A stretch of 64,000 nucleotides of DNA from contig JAPYMA010001498.1 in assembly GCA_035041965.1 (NCBI GenBank), positions 124,001-188,000 of the forward strand, read 5' to 3'. Made by a program: the position numbers and the translations under genes. Each line of letters opens with the position of its first letter. Positions within the stretch are counted from its first letter, which is position 1. The notes beneath the pieces are model-generated. The model was not told where the DNA came from. It did no database searches and saw only the letters and a list, made by a program, of their open reading frames with translations. Below, in pieces: positions 13,401 through 26,100 of the stretch. The stretch comes from Anisakis pegreffii. Lineage: Eukaryota; Nematoda; Chromadorea; Rhabditida; Anisakidae.

Positions 13401-16400
13401 GAAAGTGGCACAACATTAGAGGATTCACACATAAACGCAATAATTGAACAAGTGAACGCGATTCGATTCGTTGACGGCAAAAAATTTCATTTTAATCAAC
13501 AAATTCGTTCTTTTTCTCTTGCATTTTACGGCCGTCTCCGCGTCTCACCGAAAATGCCTTCAAACTTTGCTTGACAACCAATTAGTGTCTGCACAGCATC
13601 ACAACTTTTGACTACTGATCCCCGTTTCGAGACTGAACTTCCAAAACATCTCCAGATTTCGGGCTTCCATAAAATTTTGGTGATTTTATGTGGTTTTGGT
13701 GCTGCACTCATCATAGATTATCCATCAATCATTCATAGCTCAGCATTATTTGGTGCTTATCATCCAAACGACAGACGGTGAGTTGATGAATCATTACAGA
13801 GTAGGGCCAACTCAGGTTTCCCTTCTACGAAATCAGTGAACGAATGCATTTTCGTAATGTCATCACTCTTGTTTCGTGTTTCGTCTCCGTTTCGATCGTT
13901 TTTTCATGTTTTGATCCATGTGATCGTTTTTTCAAAAATTCATTTTTCCATCTGGAATTTAATCGTGATTCCGTGATAAAGAATGGTTGAAATTTAATTA
14001 TAACAGGTCTATTGTTTCCGATTCCATCTGTGTCCTTGATCAGTCAGAAATTAATTAAGTAGGATGCACACAAATTGTTATGACCGTACTGTTTGATCTA
14101 ATCGTTTGTTAGTGACTTGCCACACACTCTACTTTTAGCCTTATTTTGTTGTTCACCTAGACTGACGTCTGAATCGAATGCATCGTTGAATCGAATGTTA
14201 AACATTCTGTTGAATCAGCGAATCAATGAAACGACTGACTGCACACATGCTCAAGTCAGTTGAAGATCCTCCGACAAAATTACAATTATGCCTATCACCT
14301 GAACATTTTATGTAGTGTATAGATTCGTGCTTATTTCTGTCACTTTCATTTGGAAGACGACTGTAGACGAGTGAATCGAAACTGAATCGAGAGCAACAAT
14401 CAGCGTTAAGGTTATTACCGCAGCAATCAGATAAAAGATGTGCAACACACTTAATCTCGAGCGCATTTCTTCACAAAAGCAGCAATGCCGACGCCGATCC
14501 TGCAATTCCTCTCATAAATTATCGTGGGGTCGTAATCTTTTTTTTCTGTGCAGTTCTATTCGTCCAATTTCCGACGATGCACTAAATGACTCCTTGATTT
14601 GCGTTGCATTTGTTGGACGTTTGCTCAATAAATTATTCTGCCGCTGAAGTATGCACAACGCGAACTGAACAAACAACAACAATCTCTCAATGCTTTCTGC
14701 TTTTTGCTTTCTTGGAAAATGATTGTCAGTATTTATTTGCAGTTTATTATTATTTTTCATTGAATGCATTCATACTCAAGTCAGTTGAAGACGCTCCAAA
14801 TTTACAGCGAATCAAGAATTTACCACTCACATTCAATTAATTCCAGTATGGAATAAATTTTATCACTGTCAGTCGTCGTGTATTTTATTTCATTCAGCCG
14901 AGAATACTTTCGGATTAATCAACAGGAAAAGAGTACAAATGTTCGAAAGCGTTTAGACGAGGATGCATGTGGATGAAGTGAAATTACTTTCGTCATCGTT
15001 ATTTACCGATTCATTTCGTTTGTTTTCTGCTCTTTCAGTCAGTTTGTCTCTTAGGAAGTAAACTATAAGCGCCGTGACTTCGTTTGGACGAATCAATACG
15101 CAACACGAATACCACCACCACCACTAAAATTAAATCTCAGCAATTTTTTCATCAATGAAACGACAGAACATCATCGTTCAGAAAGCAACCGAAATCACCC
15201 ACTGCTTACTTTGCAACTATATAGGTGCCTATGAATCGAAACTCAAACATTTTCCTAGACCAGATCATCATGCACCATTCATCCAGTTCAGGTGTATTTT
15301 CACCCCTTTGGTACTCTATGATTGCTGACTTCAAAATTTTCAAGGAGTTGGCTCAATTTTGTCTCGAAAAGTACCGGAAAAGAGCTCAGAGAGAAAAAAT
15401 GTCCAATTGTTTCACGAGCATTGGTGAATCGGAAATGGTTTCCGGCCACATGAAAACTGCTCACATTTGAACTTGCGATCGGAAGTGCTACTGGACTGCC
15501 GTGACAAGTTTTTGCATTGTTAAGACTCGAAAGAAATTCGTTTGTAACGTGAATTAAGCTTAAAATTAAACAAATGATCATGATTATTATAAGCAAGCAT
15601 CACACTGAGCTATTCAGAATCGTTGTTGCGCTGAAATGCGTCGTGAAAGAAATTTTGATACGCCCCATAAAGCCGATATATTCTAGTCTATTGAGCCCAA
15701 AATCATTCCGTACGCATCAGGTGAAAATATCTCGCTATTCGGTCATCAGCCGTAATCAGCCTTCCAGCTAAACCTCTCGTTTGGCTTCTATCAGCTTTGA
15801 CCATATCTACTGGTGGCGTTTTCGTCTTTTTATAGTGTATGCTCCACAGAGTTGTTTCATAATTTATCGCATTAACTGCATGGGTGAGTTTATGCGTTTG
15901 CTCATCAATGTGCTGCTTATTCTTCATGCACATTTGGAGGAGTGGGTGATCTTCATGGACAAAGCAAATGTTGCAGTAAAAAAACTATCTGGAAGGGCTC
16001 CACGGACAATTTTGATTTCATTTCGATGGGGAGGTGATCGATCCTCATATGGATTTCTCATAATTATGATTTTTAACAACTACTACTTTCATTCAACTCG
16101 AATTAGCAGTTTCGTGATACGTTGCATTTTCGTTCTATCCGCTCTACTTGTCATTCACCTACCGGTCGTTAGGCGTTTGAGATTAGAAATAAATCTTTCG
16201 AAGACAATTTTGTGTCTGAGTAACTGAATTTCGAACTTGAAAATTAACATCAAATTGCAAACAAATGATCCGAAACAAGCATGCTTACGGTGATTTTGTT
16301 CAAATTATTAGTTACTGAACGATACCAGCAGCTAATAATAAGCGTACTGTATGTATGAATTCGGAGCGATTCGAAATGTTGACAGATCTATGAGTGATCT

Positions 16401-19400
16401 ACTCTTGCACACCTCTTTCAATAAACCTTATGGACTGGAAACGATGGAAACGGTGCTTGTTATGGTCAGTGAGGCGAGTTGCTTTCTCATTTCATACTCC
16501 CTCTCTTCATCGGGAATCCAATCTGTTGTTTTGTTATATGATCGACTTTGATCGATTCCATTTGTGAACTTCAAGATTCTGATTGTTTGGTAAGATCTAC
16601 TTAGTGATTGATTGATAATTATGATAACTTTGATGGATTCTGATAAGTTGGTACTTAGTTGATACAACGATATATCAGGGATGATATATGAATTTTGGTT
16701 AAGGGTACTTTGCTAGATGTTTTGCGTTTTAATTTGTATCATCTTAAATCTGAATGTAACTCATTGATTTGTTTCGAATGCTTTTCAAATGTATTATTTT
16801 CTTATTCCGCAAATTCCATGAAGTTGTGAAGAATGCATGCCTTATGATCAATAATGAGATTCGATTTGTGAATTGGGCTCATGTGAATTGAGCACATATA
16901 TGCGGTCAAAAACAGAACGTTTACAATAGAGAATGATGCGACCAATGTTTCAGCACATTTTAATTAGCCAAAACGCTTCCTGCCCATCATATACGCAATA
17001 ATATATCTCAACAACGAATGCAATCGACAATTTTTTGCACTTATTTCTGTGAGGCGATCAAGTTGATGTGCACTATACGATATTTTTATCTTAAAAATCG
17101 GTGAAACAGGCAAAAGTGCATCGAATTTTCACATTGTTTTCTCGTTTTAATTGTCCACTTTTTGCATTTCTATTTCTAGAAAATTTTTGCATTTCTTTTT
17201 GCATTTTTTTCTATTAAAAACTAAGTAACGACAAATGATGATGATAAAAAGTGCTCATTTAACGTTTTCACGAACAGAAAAAGCGACGGATGCATGAAGA
17301 GACTTAAAGATAAAATTTCAATATTGAAACACTTCAAAATTCCATCTATGCAAATCGATCGCAACAGTTAAGTATGTTGTGCATATTTATTTGTATGCAC
17401 CATTATTTTTTCAAGCCTTCAGTGCATCCCAATGTTGCATCTCGCGTCTCACTATTACGGCCAGGAATTCGATTGCAATTTCAATTTTTATTCATTCACT
17501 CACGTTTCCAGTCATCTATTGAAATAGCTAAGTTGAACCAATAATAGTTTATGTACTGCTGCTCTATTAATAGCAAGTCGACGATTTGTTGAACTCGAAA
17601 TCAGTGTTTGATTGGTCGGTGATTATGTGTTACTGAAGGGCAGCACGATTATACTCATATAAACATACTTTTGGTCACTGAATAACAACCACACTAATCA
17701 CTTCATTAACAATCGCTACAGTACTATTCAATTCATTGGTGAATGGTGGTTTGCAGTAAATTGTGTTAGCGAGTGAATGAGAATCAAATTGCATGGAATG
17801 AATCAAAAATGCATTCAGACATGCCGAGAATCCCCACAAAACTCAAATTTCAGCCAGAGCGTTCTCAAAAAGAAGCATTTCGAATCTTATTCAGTCTCGT
17901 ATGCAGTTTGAGGTAATTTCTCGAAGCGTTTATGGCAGCATTCATTTCATTTTATTCAGTCATTTCTTGTTTCATTATAAATGATCAATCTAAGGAATCG
18001 ATTTTTTTAGTTCGGCTCTTCCGAAAATGTTTTTCTTCAATATAATGCTATCATGTCTTCCACCGGTATTTGTTGATGATGGAGCACACCCTGATGAGTA
18101 TTCGAAAGAGATCAACTATCATCAGAGGGCAGCACTGTTTGTTCCATAACGAAGTTTTGATAAAGTGCTGGATATTCTACACGGATTGATAAATATTCAC
18201 GAATCGCCTATTTTCATTCATTCGCTCACCTTTTATAGTCAGTTCGAGTGTTCCGTTAAGAAAGACTACTGGTTCGTTGAACTACCGCCCAATTCCCAGA
18301 TGTTGTTTTGGCTGTTATTCATCCTAGAATCTGCTTGTCACTTTTGCATTCTAGTAAAATAATAGCATGAAATATGTATATTTTGCGTAAAATGTTACGT
18401 TCAGTTGTCCATCCTGCTTCAGTGATGCACTCTTACTCAGTTATTAGCTTCGACTCTATGAGTACAGCTCATAGGTGAACGAGAGTATAACCAACTGACG
18501 GACAACTTATGAAAATAATCAGGATATGATACTTTTGTCAGTTGAACATTCATGACTTATCATACGCAGAGACGAGTGAAATGCGATCCACACATGAGAC
18601 ACTAATTGACATCGTAATGGAAAAGTGTAAAAGATGGAAGAGTAGCGTTGTGCAGGAAGAAATTAACGAATGAACGAATAATGATAATTTGTTGGTGATG
18701 AAACAGCTAGCTGGGATGATATGTGGCTCAAACGCCCAATTTTCGTTGTGGTTCCTTGGCAGATTCTGTTTGGGGTGTGTTTGTTACATTTGATTGTCTT
18801 CATGTTTTGTCTTTTTTTTTGACATTGCACCTCTCAGAATAAGATTGAGATTGGACGTAATGAATGAATGATGTGAATACATAAGCAAACAGATGAATGC
18901 ATACGAAACAATAAAACGCACACATACATACACATACATACTATCGCGCAATGAAATTTCTAACAGATTTTATTCTTTCTTGTACAAGCGATTTAAAGAT
19001 TGTGTACTACTCACAAATCGAAATGAACATATGTGTTCTATTGGTGAATATGGGCGAATCAGAAGGAATTTTACATCTAGTCATTTTTTTTCAGTTTCCA
19101 GACGATGACGATTTGTTTTTCTTCTCGTTTATCCGATTTTGTCATTCCAGGTTTGCTTTCCACTGGAATGGACCAGAAATATGTTTAAAATCATGCGATT
19201 GAAACGAGATTGAACAATTTGATTTTGTTGACGAGTTTCTCGTAGTTGGTTCTTTGAAAACGAATAAAAATACCGAGAATTTTCAATTGAATTTAACAGA
19301 TTAGCAACACTGGAGCTGTTTGTGATCTTCAACGCATGTAATGGTGTCACGAAAGGCACAGTTTAATCTATCCTTGTTACAAACGCTACATCACTAAAAA

Positions 19401-20144
19401 CTACTGACATCACGCTAAATTTCATTTGACGAATCGAATCTCTGCTATTTTTCAATCGTTCTTCAAATAAACTTTGCCGTTTCACAGCTGATCTGTATGG
19501 AAAAAGTTTTGAATCAGTAATGTGCCAGTAGGCCTTTAAACAGATACTAACTGTAAGTACTGCAGCTGCATCGAGCCAAATATTCCCGGCCGAAGATGGC
19601 TGAACGCAGTTCTTTGTAATTTAGGAGAGCTTTGATCTTAGCGTGCATTTTGGATGCCGCAAACGAACTCGCTAGTTGTGTATGTTACCTCGAAATAAAT
19701 TCCAGCACAAAATTTATTTCACTAAAAACCAAATCATCGATCATTAGAATTGACCACATACTCCTCAGATATCGATTTTGTCATTCAGTTTGGTCACTCA
19801 TTCATATCATTTGATTCTAACTGCATAGTGAGGCGCTATCGGCAATTTATTTCAAGCTTTCATCTCAAACTGTTGTAAGTATAAATATATCTTTGTTACA
19901 AGAATTTGCTGTATGGTGCACACCGCTGTGATTAGCGGCGTCTCATTTTGTTGGAATATTACGATAATTTGACGGAATATTTGTTGATCGCTTACAATAT
20001 CAGTAAAAAAGATGGACCATACAGTTCACGTAATCATGTCGTTCGGCCTTATTGATGGGCAATGCTTTCAAGAAAATATCTATCCTTGAAAGTTGAAGGG
20101 AATTTCAGATAGATCTCAATCAATGTGAATGATGTGGATGATCA
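10493..20144. other. 9.6 kb gene-free AT-rich stretch
   Basis: No exon with paired splice signals and coding character was identified. The longest open frame (15781-16227 +, 148 codons) is hydrophobic and compositionally like its surroundings, and is expected by chance. A - strand frame at 14308-14505 contains one plausible membrane segment (LIAAVITLTLIVAL) but has no supporting context. A near-identical 24-bp direct repeat lies at about 14249 and 14773. The distal part probably contains the promoter of the channel gene that begins at 20145. Confidence 0.45.
20107..20144 (+). promoter_or_regulatory. Candidate splice or trans-splice acceptor and 5' leader of the channel gene
   Basis: A consensus nematode acceptor (AATTTCAG, ending at 20108) lies 36 bp before the ATG at 20145. 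In nematodes such a site close to the start codon is commonly the spliced-leader addition site, but it could equally be the acceptor of a cis-spliced 5' UTR intron. No spliced-leader gene was seen in the window. Confidence 0.4.
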
Positions 20145-23100
20145 ATGGTGAAGATCGAAATGATTTTAAATAATATATTTATTCTGTTGATGAGGTTTTG
20201 GGTGGCTGCGACACAATCCTCTCTACACGGTGATATCAAATCAACGCTCGTGGCTGATCACTCGAAACGTACGCATGACTCGGGTCATTTCAGTCAGAGT
20301 GACGCGAAAATATCTCAAATACTCAGTACTATGGAAAAGGTTAGCTAGACTGTTTTCGGAGGATTGATACATTTCACGGCTTTCATCCCTTCGATCATCC
20401 AATCGATTGCTATCCCCAACTGGCTCATTTTTTCATGCAAGCTAATTGACAGCCAGTTGAATCGGTCGGAATTTCATTCATATCTATGTCATAGAATTCC
20501 GTTCCAGCTAAAGTTTCTAAATCCTTCTGCTTTTTAAAATTACTTCGAGTTCTGAGTGTCTCGAACTAATCGCAAGTCAAGAAACTTGTCACATCAGTGA
20601 AATCTTTGCTGTAATCTAAATTCCATTGGAAAATATGATTTTTGTGAGAATAGTCGAGTCGAATGGTGAATTAACATCGAAGATTAGGAACTTTGACATT
20701 TTAACTGTTATTGATTCATTGCTGATGAGCATTCTCGCTGAATGAGTAAACAATAATCCTTATGGATTCGCTTAAGAATTCACTCGACATTGAGTGATTC
20801 GAATGATTCTCGCTTAATCCTCACTCAACAATTTGCACTCTGCTCCGCTTTTTATCTGAACACCAAATATCATAATTACGCCCGCTTCAAGTTTGATTCA
20901 TTGTTTTTTCGTGCCAACTGAGAACTGTGGTTCCCATCGAAACGCACTCAATGGGGCTTTTTTGAAATGAACGAGATTTTATGGAGGTGGTTATTTTGAG
21001 TTGAGTTATGCATTTTTGCTGTGTGTAACTTTCTAGCATCGATAATGCCAACCACTCAATCGGGCAACCACTCGACCGATTTTAAGGATCTAATTTTAGT
21101 CGGTGTGTTGGTATGTCATAAGGATTATGTGTTCTTTTTCGTTTGTAGAGCATTAAACAATTATTATAAATATGTTTTCCGACAGTATCCTAAATACGGC
21201 TTGAAACGAAGTTCTAAGTTTGAAATGATTATGAAACAAAAATTTGAACGTATTGACAAGCTTGATAGCAGCCACTTTGTGATATATTAACTTAATTCTG
21301 AATCCATTGCTGACTATCCATGAACAGTTTCAGCCAAACCTGTTGCAGGAGATGGGTGTTGAGGAGCAATTGCACACCTATACGGCGCAGTTCGCTCGTA
21401 GTACACAATCGCATCGCGCATTCGTTGGCGATGGTGCGGCACACATCGGTGGGTAAGTAGACATGAAACTGTGATTTTCATCGTTTTTTTGAATTAGCAA
21501 AGAAATTCCTCACAATCAGTTTCATCCATCCTCAACAATTCTTACGATACTTATGCGTCAACAAATCAGATTCAAATTAAGAGATTCAGTACACTGAACA
21601 CATCAATTTCAGAACATGAAGTTTCCATTCATTTCATTTCCTAGAAATAAAATTTACACTAAGGACCAAACATAACACACAAGCTTTCGCTTCAAAAATT
21701 TTATACATCATCGCAAAGATGTTGCCTAATAATATTCAGTTGCCCCACATCTGCTTGGAAATTCCTTTTCTAAAAATACTTATACATTTTGCCTATATAC
21801 GTGCGCACGGTAAAAAGAACCTATGAAACAAAATCAAAATAACATTATTTGGGGATCGTTGCAACAAACTTCAGTTCAATTGCTTTGCAAATTCAATTTC
21901 TCTGAAACAATTTCGTCCCACGACTTCGAGAGTTCGTCATTGCATCCTCGGCTTCATTGCAAAAATTGATATCTCAAAAAACCAGACGTGGGCAATAGTG
22001 CGCTGTTGCTCACCTCTGCTAAAAATCATTCCAAATCTAAACAGGCTAAGTCTGGTCAAAGCGTGGCGAACTATTTTTAGTTCCACACGATACTGTTGCA
22101 ATTTTTTAATCATCATTGAGGGCTTAAACTACGAAATAAGTGCACATTGGCCTACAACTCAACTGTTCCTATCTTAACGACCATAAAAGAGATTCAATTC
22201 GTCATTGCTTTCCCTAGCTGAAAATCTTCTCGAAAGCATTCGTTTGCCTGGACACTAACTGTCATTTTTCATTCACCTTCTTCGGCAATAAATCAAAATT
22301 TTCGAACACATCCAAAATTTCTTCGCTCTTACTAACTGACTCATACGGGATCGATTCTCTGCATACTACGTTTCCGATTTTTCTTTTTTATCGTGTAGAC
22401 AGTCATCGAAAATTCATTACCTTATTTTTAGTTGTCAATTTTGTCGCTTTTTTTGATGCTATTATTCGGATGCGATGAATGGTTCCTTTAAAAGTACATG
22501 CATTCATGATTAATTGCTTGAATCACTAGAAACTGGTGAGAAGCAATATGTTCATGCACTCGTCGCATATGATCTATAATTGATCTCCCGATCCACAACT
22601 CTGCTTTGATCAAAAAATTCTCTTGTTTGAGTCATTTAACATGTTTTTCTCCGAAATGCTAACATTTTTTGCTATTCCACTGGTCACTCGAAGGATTTCA
22701 CAAGTATGCTCTGAGAATTTTTCACATTCCTGAAGCGAATAAATCCGTCAAAGTGTATGCTCAACGACTGATCCAGCAGCGATACTTTTCAGTTCAATCG
22801 ATTCTGCGTCATATTTTTCACTGCGAATTTCCCAGCGGATCAAAAAATTGATGCATATTTGTCCAGAAAAGAAATTGTAAAGTATTCACACTTTTCATGT
22901 ATCCTTTGCAGCGCTGCTACCCCTGATGGAAAGCGACATAATCGCTTCAGTACAACGAAATTTGATGAGAATTTCAAAACGCATTCGCTTTGTGAGTCTT
23001 GGAATTCTGGCAAACAACCGGACAATCTTGAGTGGTGAGCGAACAATTTTTATTGTTATTTCCATCTCATACGGTCTGCTTTCCTTGATCTCATTCAAAT

Positions 23101-26100
23101 AAGCACTCCACTCTAATCTGATATTCATTGCTGCAATCGTTTCTTTTGCGTTCATATTAATTGTGCATTTCAACTGGTACACTTGAAGAATTCGCCACAA
23201 GTGACTGTAAATCTGCTCGTACTGTTAGCTGATTATTGCTATCATAGAGCATACATCATAAAGCACCTTTATCATTTCATTATTTGTCAGTTGTTTTTAA
23301 TCAAGAAAAGAATTAGAACGAAGTCAGATAACTTGCAGCAGTCATGAGTTATGTGCGATTGAAATCTCATGCATGGCTGATGAGCCAGAGATGATATGGA
23401 ATAAATCTTTTTTGTTTTCGCTTACCGAATGAAACTGCAGTCAAGGGGCAATAATTAGTCATGTCTCTAGTCTACGTGAATTGCTCAATATGAAACTATT
23501 TCATCGCACGAAATGAAAAGCGTGCATCATTCAAATTAGTACACCAGGGCAATCGGCAAAAGGCTGACTTTGAACCAAAAAAAAAGATCATATTCTGTTA
23601 ACCATGTGCTCACAGTTTCAAAGTTGAGCTGCTCATATCTCTTCTGAATAGCCAAATTGCGGAAAAATTTTTTCGATTGCTCATTTTCGTTTCTAATTGA
23701 CCATCTGTGTGAGAAGTGTCCATAGCTATTAGGCTTGCGATCATTAGATATATCAATAGCTATGCAAATTAGTGTTTAATTGAGATAAACTAATTGACTT
23801 TCGTATATCTCAATCAAAAGTATACTGGTAAGGGTTATTCTGGGAACAATCGTGTGTCGCCATTGAAGTTAAGATGAACATTTACATTATATGTGCGCAT
23901 AGTCCGAATTGATTGAGAAGGTGTATTTTTAAGTGGAAATTTATGCGCAATTATACCGTTACGGCTTCGCCAAACAACAGTTTAGTCGTTCAATCGAAAG
24001 TATTATTTGATGAAATTATCCTCAAATTGACTGGAGGCTTCCCTGGGCTTTTTCATCATGTGAATTGTAAATAGAAAGATGCGCTTATAACGTATGGGTT
24101 GTTCCATCGGTATGCACCGCGGATAATAGCATTTTTATCAGATTATCCAACAACTTTATCAAGTGTGTTTCGCATCGATGTTTCGTTCAACGCCTCTGGG
24201 GAATTTTTAGATGGAAATGAGACACTCGATTAGAAACTTCTCTATCTATTATGCGATGTACTGCTTAGATTCATATCCATGATAAACTGAGTTTGTACTG
24301 GTGTCACTTTTTGAATCTGACATAAGTAAAAGTTCAATTCGAAATTGTCAACGAGAACGTTCAGTAGTGAAGCAAAAATGGAAACAAACGTGAGACAACA
24401 AGACGATCACTTCTTAAAAATATCATCATTAATTTCATCGTGTTTATAGAAATGTGAGCAATATATCACAAGGCAATACATTTGCGCTTAGCCTCACGTT
24501 AGTTCTCATAGCAGGGAATCACTTATTCGTATGCATGACAGAACCACTTACTTGTATTCATTTATTGATTGGATTATCAACCCCCATATGAGCCGCAAAT
24601 TGTGCTTATGTCCCATTTTTTTGATCCAGGTAAAAGTTCAATTGCACGGCAATATCTTCCTGTAGTTATCGTCACATCTTTTGTGTTGAATGGGTAAGTT
24701 TTTGAATTCGCAAAAAGACGTACGAATAGCTTACAACTTCATTCGATGACGGAAACATGATTAGTTGATAGAAGTTCTAATGTCAGTTTAGCAGAAATTT
24801 CTAAAAAATGATTTTCAAATGATCTGAATGTTATAATCATGATCAAACAATCACATAATCCTATGAATGCTGGCAAAAACTTCAGGTCTGAATCAGCAGA
24901 TCGTTTATTACGTGTGATTGGCAATGGAGTCGTCAAAAACGGGTATAATATGTTCATGGCTCCTGGACAAAGTCAAGGTTTGCTTCGGTCTCAGCATTCC
25001 GTCTTTCCAGATGGTCCCTTTATCGCCCACGGATTTGACTGCTTAGAACAGTGGTTTTCATAGGCGGTGAAATTACCCATCCTGGGTAATTTGGAGGTGT
25101 CAAGGAGTAAGAGAGGGGGTTGGGAAATTAGTACTTCGTGCAGTTGTTTTTTCATGATAGAACGCAATTGTGATGGTGTTTTTTAATTCGGATATGTAAA
25201 TGCGGTTAGTTGATGGCAATACTCTTAATTCTTCTATTTTATGAGTATCATAGGCTCGTCCGGGCCTAACAGGGTTCATTGTTTATTGTTTTAACAGGGT
25301 TTTTATTCTTTTCCTTGCTGCTACAATCGCTCTCATGCCTTTTATCACCAAAAATGTACTCTTCTGCTTATTTCTCATTCATTCCAGTGAATAATTGAAG
25401 TCAAGTTCTCATTGTATCAAATACACTCTATAGTTGACCATTTTACTGTCGAACATTGTTGAGCAATTCAGTTCAATTGCTGTATTGTTGATTTTGACTG
25501 TCAACACTCAGTAATGTATCCAGTGAATAGTATATGCTACAGAATAAGAAATTTATTCAAACTGTGAAGTGAAATGGAACGAAGTGAATGAGAAAAACTC
25601 AACGAGAGAACGGTATTCGCATGAAATAGCTTTGAGAGTGAACACAACACGTCTGAAAAGAATGAGAATCCATCTAAATCAGTTTGAAGTGAACATGTCA
25701 AAGACAATAGCTTTTCATGCAATCATGATCGATTGCAATAATGAGCAACACAACGGTCTAAAAGAAGGCCTAAGCCAGAACATCAAAAGGGGTAATGGAG
25801 CACCTGAACGTGAGAACCACTGGCTTAGAATCATGAGCAAACGAATAATACAATTGCATCTTCGATGAGTTCAGTTCAAAACCAATTACCGAACAGAACA
25901 CTCAAAATCTCCAAGTTTTTCCAACTGTTCCATTTTTGATTTCCTTTAATGATCAGAATTTTCAGGTAAAAGCACCAATGTTTCCGTAGCTGTATATATT
26001 GAATCAATGTCTTCATTTAAAGCTCAGACCATGGTTTGTTACTTCCTGATGCTATTAGAAGCCTTGCATTATCCATTCAGAACAACCTAAAATTTCTCTT

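Noticed and set aside
14308..14505. Possible small membrane protein on the - strand (one hydrophobic segment)
   Set aside because: Only 65 codons with no conserved context; hydrophobic runs are common in T-rich translations.
15781..16227. 148-codon hydrophobic ORF on the + strand
   Set aside because: Length is within chance expectation for 64 kb of AT-rich DNA in six frames; no family motif, no splice context, composition same as flanks.
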